Shown piece by piece: positions 6,391-9,107 of a DNA stretch of 9,107 nt (the first letter of the stretch is position 1; the number at the start of each line of letters is the position of its first letter). The DNA comes from Thermoplasmata archaeon. GTDB lineage: Archaea > Thermoplasmatota > Thermoplasmata > Thermoplasmatales > Thermoplasmataceae. The stretch covers positions 1-9,107 of the forward strand of contig JAJZAR010000054.1 in assembly GCA_021799315.1 (NCBI GenBank). Reading direction: 5' to 3'. Made by a program: the position numbers and the translations under genes. The notes under the pieces were generated by a model that was not told where the DNA came from, did not search any database, and saw only the letters and a list, made by a program, of their open reading frames with translations.

Positions 6391-7569
6391 CTAGACGATA
6401 TGTGGCTCTGTCACGTTTTCTTCTTTCAATTTTGCCTGAAGTTCAGTTAGATTCAGAATAAGGTCCCTGAGTCCAATGCCTGAGCCGTAGTTTGAAAAAT
6501 CTCTGGCTCTATCCTGCATCTCATCGGAGATCTCCAGTTTCGCACCATTTGTCCACAGTATCTTTGCAATGCGGATGAAATCTTCTCTGTCTTTTGCTAG
6601 CCATCCGCTGATTCCATGCAGGACAGTTTCAGAAGGGCCCTCCTTGAAGTATGTCAGCACAGGAGTTCCACAGGCCATTGACTCAAGTGGCACCATACCT
6701 AATGGTTCATTATGAAATGGGAATATGGTGAAAAGAGCACCGGAATAAAGATTAATCAGTTCCTCCTTGGAGACAAAACCGCGGAAATTCGTGAAATGTT
6801 TCAGTTCCGCCAGATCCGTTCCGGCCGGTATCTTTGAACCAAAAGCAACCACATTAATGCCATCCCGTGCTAGCGCCAGGACGGTTTCTATCTCCGTCTC
6901 CTTGCCTATGTAAGCAAGCACGTATTTCCCAGCATTGCTTTTCAATGAAGGCCGGAAATCGGAAAGTATGGGTGCAGAATAAACAACGAAAGAAACAGTT
7001 ATGCCCAACCCTTCATAAACGGACCTGGTATATCTGGAATTAGAAATCACAATTTTTGACATGAACGATATCTTTCTAATAAGAGACCTATCCATTTTTC
7101 CAATTTTTGAAAGAATGGACAAGGGAACAGCTCTGACAAATATCGATGATCTTTGCATTTCTTTCAGGGTTATATCAAGCGGAATGGACTGCCCCCAGTA
7201 AATATCCGCTCTTACCGGTATTGTTTGGGCAATGTTCAGTATAATGTTGTATTCAGTGGGGTCTATTTCATTCCTGACATTCTTTGAATTGAAATGAAGA
7301 ACTGTTTCCCTGAACCATGACAGGAACCACAGCACGCTTTCGTTGTTTCCGTATAGCTGACGGTATATTTTATAAAATATGAAAAGGTGTTTGGCTGAAA
7401 GAAAATTTGCGCCCTCTATGGTCTGCTTAACATCCTCATCTATGTAAGTCGAATATATGTTAATTGAAGTTATATCCCTCAACATTGAGATAATATTTCT
7501 TATTAGGTTAAGTTGAACCGAACCTGAAATCAGAGGGTCCGATACTATCAACAGTTTTATCCTTGGCAA
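6391..7569 (-). CDS. GT4-family glycosyltransferase, TTG start
   Basis: From the TTG at 7569 the product has 392 residues and begins PRIKLLIVSDPLISGS, a normal first strand and loop of a GT-B enzyme. The donor domain starts near YVLAYIGKETE (216-226), where the usual Arg is Lys and the following Lys is not evident. ALFTIFPFHNEPLGMVPLES (278-297) has an intact E288-x7-E296 motif, followed by ACGTPVLTY and a GWL strand. It is a cytoplasmic nucleotide-sugar glycosyltransferase of unknown donor. The TTG has AGGTGA at 7577-7582 seven bases upstream. A GTG at 7695 would add 42 residues (QAKGNQRERKLQ...) unlike any GT4 N-terminus, and that stretch is the out-of-frame shadow of a better-looking reading frame. 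The gene converges on the ALG11-like gene with 11 bases between stops. Confidence 0.85.
   Translation of the reverse strand: MPRIKLLIVSDPLISGSVQLNLIRNIISMLRDITSINIYSTYIDEDVKQTIEGANFLSAKHLFIFYKIYRQLYGNNESVLWFLSWFRETVLHFNSKNVRNEIDPTEYNIILNIAQTIPVRADIYWGQSIPLDITLKEMQRSSIFVRAVPLSILSKIGKMDRSLIRKISFMSKIVISNSRYTRSVYEGLGITVSFVVYSAPILSDFRPSLKSNAGKYVLAYIGKETEIETVLALARDGINVVAFGSKIPAGTDLAELKHFTNFRGFVSKEELINLYSGALFTIFPFHNEPLGMVPLESMACGTPVLTYFKEGPSETVLHGISGWLAKDREDFIRIAKILWTNGAKLEISDEMQDRARDFSNYGSGIGLRDLILNLTELQAKLKEENVTEPHIV
6416..6433 (+). terminator. Pyrimidine-rich tract, possible terminator of the DUF2079/GT4 operon
   Basis: TTTTCTTCTTTCAATTTT begins 36 bases past the forward GT4 stop. Archaeal RNA polymerase stops at T-rich tracts on the non-template strand. 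It lies inside the coding end of the opposite gene, where the minus strand encodes a Lys/Glu stretch, so composition alone may explain it. Confidence 0.25.
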
Positions 7570-7576
7570 ATCAAAT

Positions 7577-7582
7577 TCACCT
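7577..7582 (-). promoter_or_regulatory. Shine-Dalgarno AGGTGA deciding the TTG start at 7569
   Basis: Read on the minus strand, AGGTGA is a direct match to the anti-Shine-Dalgarno of archaeal 16S rRNA, with seven bases before TTG 7569. No comparable site precedes the alternative GTG at 7695. Confidence 0.6.
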
Positions 7583-7609
7583 ACCTTTTCTTTGCAATTG
7601 GGATTAGGG

Positions 7610-7615
7610 TAATAA
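7610..7615 (-). promoter_or_regulatory. Possible TATA element for the minus-strand GT4 gene
   Basis: The minus strand reads TTATTA, with AT-rich sequence before it. A transcript starting about 26 bases on, near 7586, would include the AGGTGA site and the TTG start. The match is short and was chosen partly by position. Confidence 0.3.
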
Positions 7616-7619
7616 GAGA

Positions 7620-7866
7620 TTAAGATTTTCCCAATCTTTCCAGCACTTCCGTCAGTCTGCAATTTTCTTTCTCGTTGATTGCCTTTCGCTTGCACTGTAT
7701 AAATTCTGACCAGTATTTCCTGATAACTATTTTCTGTAGGTCTTGAGGATGAAAAATGTCAAGGTAATCGATTCCTTCCTATCAATTCACAAAACTTAGG
7801 AAATATACTTGAATCCCACAGGTTCTTGGGCACTGGTAAAACTAGTTTTTCTTTGTGTCCCTTCAT
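7620..7866 (-). pseudogene. Probable frameshifted small gene (~81 aa), function unknown
   Basis: On the minus strand an ATG at 7866 opens a frame encoding MKGHKEKLVLPVPKNLW, then DSSIFPKFCELIGRNRLP, ending at a TGA at 7767-7765. The plus-one frame takes over at the same place with YLDIFHPQDLQKIVIRKYW, then SEFIQCKRKAINEKENC and RLTEVLERLGKS, ending in TAA at 7620. The two frames overlap only over about 17 bases between their stops, so a single extra base would explain the break and yield about 81 residues. The second half has an amphipathic, Lys/Glu/Leu-rich composition typical of real protein. I do not recognise the family. An AT-rich element (7881-7893) lies at a suitable distance for a leaderless start at 7866. 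Alternatives are programmed frameshifting, a sequencing error, or two chance frames. The GT4 gene downstream on the same strand starts 51 bases after this one ends. Confidence 0.45.
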
Positions 7867-7880
7867 TTTGCTGAGGATTC

Positions 7881-7893
7881 TTTATAAATAAAT
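7881..7893. promoter_or_regulatory. AT-rich, near-symmetric TATA element between divergent frames
   Basis: TTTATAAATAAAT contains a good archaeal TATA sequence in both orientations. Toward the minus strand it is about 20-25 bases from the ATG of the broken small gene at 7866. Toward the plus strand it would start transcription near 7912 and give a leader of about 60 bases before the DPM1-like gene, containing that gene's ribosome binding site. Confidence 0.45.
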
Positions 7894-7930
7894 GCGCCAA
7901 ATTGAATAGTAGACTGAACTTAGCAAAGAA

Positions 7931-7937
7931 ATAAATA
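7931..7937 (+). promoter_or_regulatory. Alternative TATA element for the DPM1-like gene
   Basis: ATAAATA lies 26-32 bases before the TTG at 7963 and 35-41 before the ATG at 7972. If used, the transcript would start around 7960 and be almost leaderless, bypassing the ribosome binding site. It competes with the element at 7881-7893; sequence alone does not decide. Confidence 0.3.
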
Positions 7938-7957
7938 GCTTTATGCAAATGCAATCA

Positions 7958-7962
7958 GGGAG
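7958..7962 (+). promoter_or_regulatory. Shine-Dalgarno GGGAG for the DPM1-like gene
   Basis: GGGAG, followed by TTGA, resembles GGAGGTGA and sits nine bases before ATG 7972. It directly adjoins the TTG at 7963, too close to serve that codon, and so supports the ATG start. Confidence 0.5.
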
Positions 7963-7971
7963 TTGAATTTA

Positions 7972-8751
7972 ATGCCGGAATATCTCTATAGTGACGAATT
8001 GGTCTCCAAAGGAGGTAACAGTAAACTCAGTGTGAGCATCTTAACCGCCTCCTTGAATGAGTCTGGAAATATTCAGGTATGGCTAGGAGACATTCTCAAT
8101 GTCTACCAGAAATTTGAGCTTGAAATGATCAAGGAAATAGTAATAGTGGATGATGGTAGTACTGACGGGACCATAGAACAGATAGAAGAGATCATGGAAA
8201 TTTATCCCATACCCATCCATTTGATCAAACGAAACAACAAGATGGGCACACTTAACGCACAGATCATCGGATCCAAACAATGTTCCTCTGAATACATCCT
8301 TGTTATGGACTGCGATATGCAGCATCCACCTTCCTTTATACCTGATTTCATCAGTATGATACGGGACGATCTCGACATAATAGTAGGCTCAAGGTACATG
8401 AAGGGAGGGAACAACAACTGGTCCGCATATAGGGGTGTTGTGAGCAGGTCAGCGACTTTTCTTGCGCATATCCTCATTGGAAACTCACGAAAGTTAACCG
8501 ATCCGCTGTCAGGTTATTTTCTCATAAGAAGAGAAATGTTATCAGAATTGAATCCTTATAAGGGAATGTATAAACCTCTTCTTTATGCCGTCACCTTGAG
8601 AAAGAATGCAAGAATGATTGAACTTCCCGTGAAGATGGACTCACGGGAAAGCGGGCAATCAAAAATTGTTACAAACCCAGTTAAGGTTATAATTAAATAT
8701 ATCAGAGAGCTCTTAATATTTTTCAGAGATAAGCATGCCAGAAACCAATGA
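7972..8751 (+). CDS. DPM1-like polyprenyl-phosphate sugar synthase (GT2)
   Basis: From ATG 7972 the product has 259 residues; a TTG at 7963 would add three. The motif order is that of dolichyl-phosphate mannose synthase: IVIVDDGSTDGT (56-67) for the nucleotide, VMDCDMQHPP (111-120) for the metal and catalytic Asp pair, VGSRYMKGG (138-146), DPLSGYFLIRR (177-187) and ESGQSKI (226-232). The length fits the soluble DPM1 type, with no C-terminal membrane anchor seen; only a short hydrophobic patch (IIKYIRELLIFF) near the end could touch the membrane. It should transfer one hexose, perhaps mannose from GDP-mannose or glucose from UDP-glucose, to polyprenyl phosphate on the cytoplasmic side. The product is the donor class used by GT-C enzymes, and the DUF2079 protein of this cluster is a candidate user. 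The usual KxGLG loop reads KMGTLNAQ. It converges on the gene at the right edge. Confidence 0.88.
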   Translation: MPEYLYSDELVSKGGNSKLSVSILTASLNESGNIQVWLGDILNVYQKFELEMIKEIVIVDDGSTDGTIEQIEEIMEIYPIPIHLIKRNNKMGTLNAQIIGSKQCSSEYILVMDCDMQHPPSFIPDFISMIRDDLDIIVGSRYMKGGNNNWSAYRGVVSRSATFLAHILIGNSRKLTDPLSGYFLIRREMLSELNPYKGMYKPLLYAVTLRKNARMIELPVKMDSRESGQSKIVTNPVKVIIKYIRELLIFFRDKHARNQ

Positions 8752-8788
8752 CGGGAAAAGAATATCATTTTATTCATACACGGAGAGG

Positions 8789-8810
8789 TTTTTGGAAAGC
8801 CTAGATTTTT
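8789..8810 (+). terminator. T-rich terminator candidate after the DPM1-like gene
   Basis: Two runs of five T residues (8789-8793 and 8806-8810) lie 38-59 bases after the stop. They are outside any coding region, which makes this the most credible forward terminator in the window. No strong stem is present. Confidence 0.4.
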
Positions 8811-8827
8811 ACTTGAGCAGCATTTCT

Positions 8828-8839
8828 TTAAAAATTTAA
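8828..8839 (-). terminator. AT-only inverted repeat with T5 run after the right-edge gene
   Basis: TTAAA-AA-TTTAA has perfect 5-base arms. On the minus strand it reads as a T5 run beginning 28 bases after the stop of the right-edge gene. With the forward T-runs it would make this 110-base gap a two-way terminator region. It could also be simple AT-rich spacer. Confidence 0.3.
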
Positions 8840-8861
8840 TCAGGCACTGGGCAAAGTCCCT

Positions 8862-9107
8862 TTATTTCCCCTGTCCTGACAGTTCCCTCTGGAACTTCTC
8901 CTTCAGCTCAGGATTATTGGCGATCTGCTTCAGCACCGTCTCAAGGATCAGGTCCTTGAAGTCATCCGGGAACGTTTCCACGATCCTCTTTGTGGGAGCA
9001 TCCACAACATCTGACTTCATTATTGCAGTTTCGATCTCCCTCGCCTCATCCTTGAGCTTCTTCTCCGTCAGTGAACGGTCAAGTATCATGCCGCACTTCC
9101 AGCAGAA
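8862..9107 (-). CDS. C-terminal tail of a zinc-ribbon protein, probably an archaeal integrase/recombinase (partial)
   Basis: The frame is open to the window edge, so the N-terminal part is missing; the ATG at 9089 is internal. The first visible residues are FCWKCGMILDRSLTEKK, the second Cys-x2-Cys knuckle of a small zinc ribbon. A charged, helix-prone tail of about 70 residues follows, with NNPELKEKF near its end. Many archaeal tyrosine-type site-specific recombinases end this way: a zinc ribbon after the catalytic domain, then a helical Glu/Lys-rich tail with an 'xNPELKE' type motif. That is the basis of the call. The catalytic Arg-His-Arg-Tyr residues would lie outside the window, so other zinc-ribbon proteins remain possible. 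The gene points into the cluster and converges with the DPM1-like gene across 110 bases. Confidence 0.5.
   Translation of the reverse strand, partial: FCWKCGMILDRSLTEKKLKDEAREIETAIMKSDVVDAPTKRIVETFPDDFKDLILETVLKQIANNPELKEKFQRELSGQGK

Noticed and set aside
7749..7799. Forward 16-codon frame MKNVKVIDSFLSIHKT with GAGG nearby
   Set aside because: Too short to support, and it lies opposite the more convincing frameshifted gene on the minus strand.
8083..8477. Minus-strand frames of 80-91 codons opposite the DPM1-like gene
   Set aside because: Antisense shadows of an enzyme whose catalytic motifs are all clear on the plus strand.
8752..8861. Possible small gene or attachment site between the DPM1-like gene and the right-edge gene
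   Set aside because: No frame with a credible start is open in it and no direct repeat or tRNA fragment was seen; only T-runs and AT-rich sequence.

Overview
The window looks archaeal. Short TATA-like elements lie about 25-30 bases before start codons, the ribosome binding sites are of the GGTGA/GTGAT type, and two genes appear to start with TTG. The membrane protein is a DUF2079-type protein with many N-glycosylation sequons on its outer part. A member of the Thermoplasmata (acidophilic, wall-less, heavily glycosylated surface) would fit, but this is inferred from style and gene content, not from a marker gene.

The window is most of a surface-glycan assembly cluster, and six of its eight recognisable genes are glycosyltransferases or likely glycosyltransferases. 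From left to right: the 3' part of a FkbM-type methyltransferase and a GT2 glycosyltransferase, both forward; a GT4 glycosyltransferase on the minus strand whose stop codon abuts the GT2 stop; a 150-base divergent control region with two inverted repeats; a large DUF2079 (probable GT-C) membrane protein whose stop overlaps the start of an ALG11-like GT4 gene by one base; a second minus-strand GT4, convergent with it at 11 bases; a 402-base stretch without an intact gene, holding a probable frameshifted small gene on the minus strand and an AT-rich promoter element; a forward DPM1-like polyprenyl-phosphate sugar synthase; and, entering from the right edge on the minus strand, the tail of a zinc-ribbon protein that is probably an integrase/recombinase.

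A plausible shared pathway (inference): the GT2 and three GT4 enzymes build a glycan on a lipid carrier from nucleotide sugars on the cytoplasmic face. The FkbM enzyme O-methylates it. The DPM1-like enzyme charges polyprenyl phosphate with one sugar, and the multi-spanning DUF2079 protein could use that donor on the outer face. No oligosaccharyltransferase (AglB), flippase or nucleotide-sugar synthesis gene is visible here. The recombinase-like tail and the broken gene suggest that the right side of the cluster has been subject to rearrangement.

No tRNA, rRNA, CRISPR array or insertion-sequence end was recognised. I did not find a clearly new defence or mobile system. The most unusual items are the sequon-dense DUF2079 fusion protein, the hidden frameshifted gene, two glycosyltransferases with altered signature residues, and the palindrome-bearing divergent promoter region.
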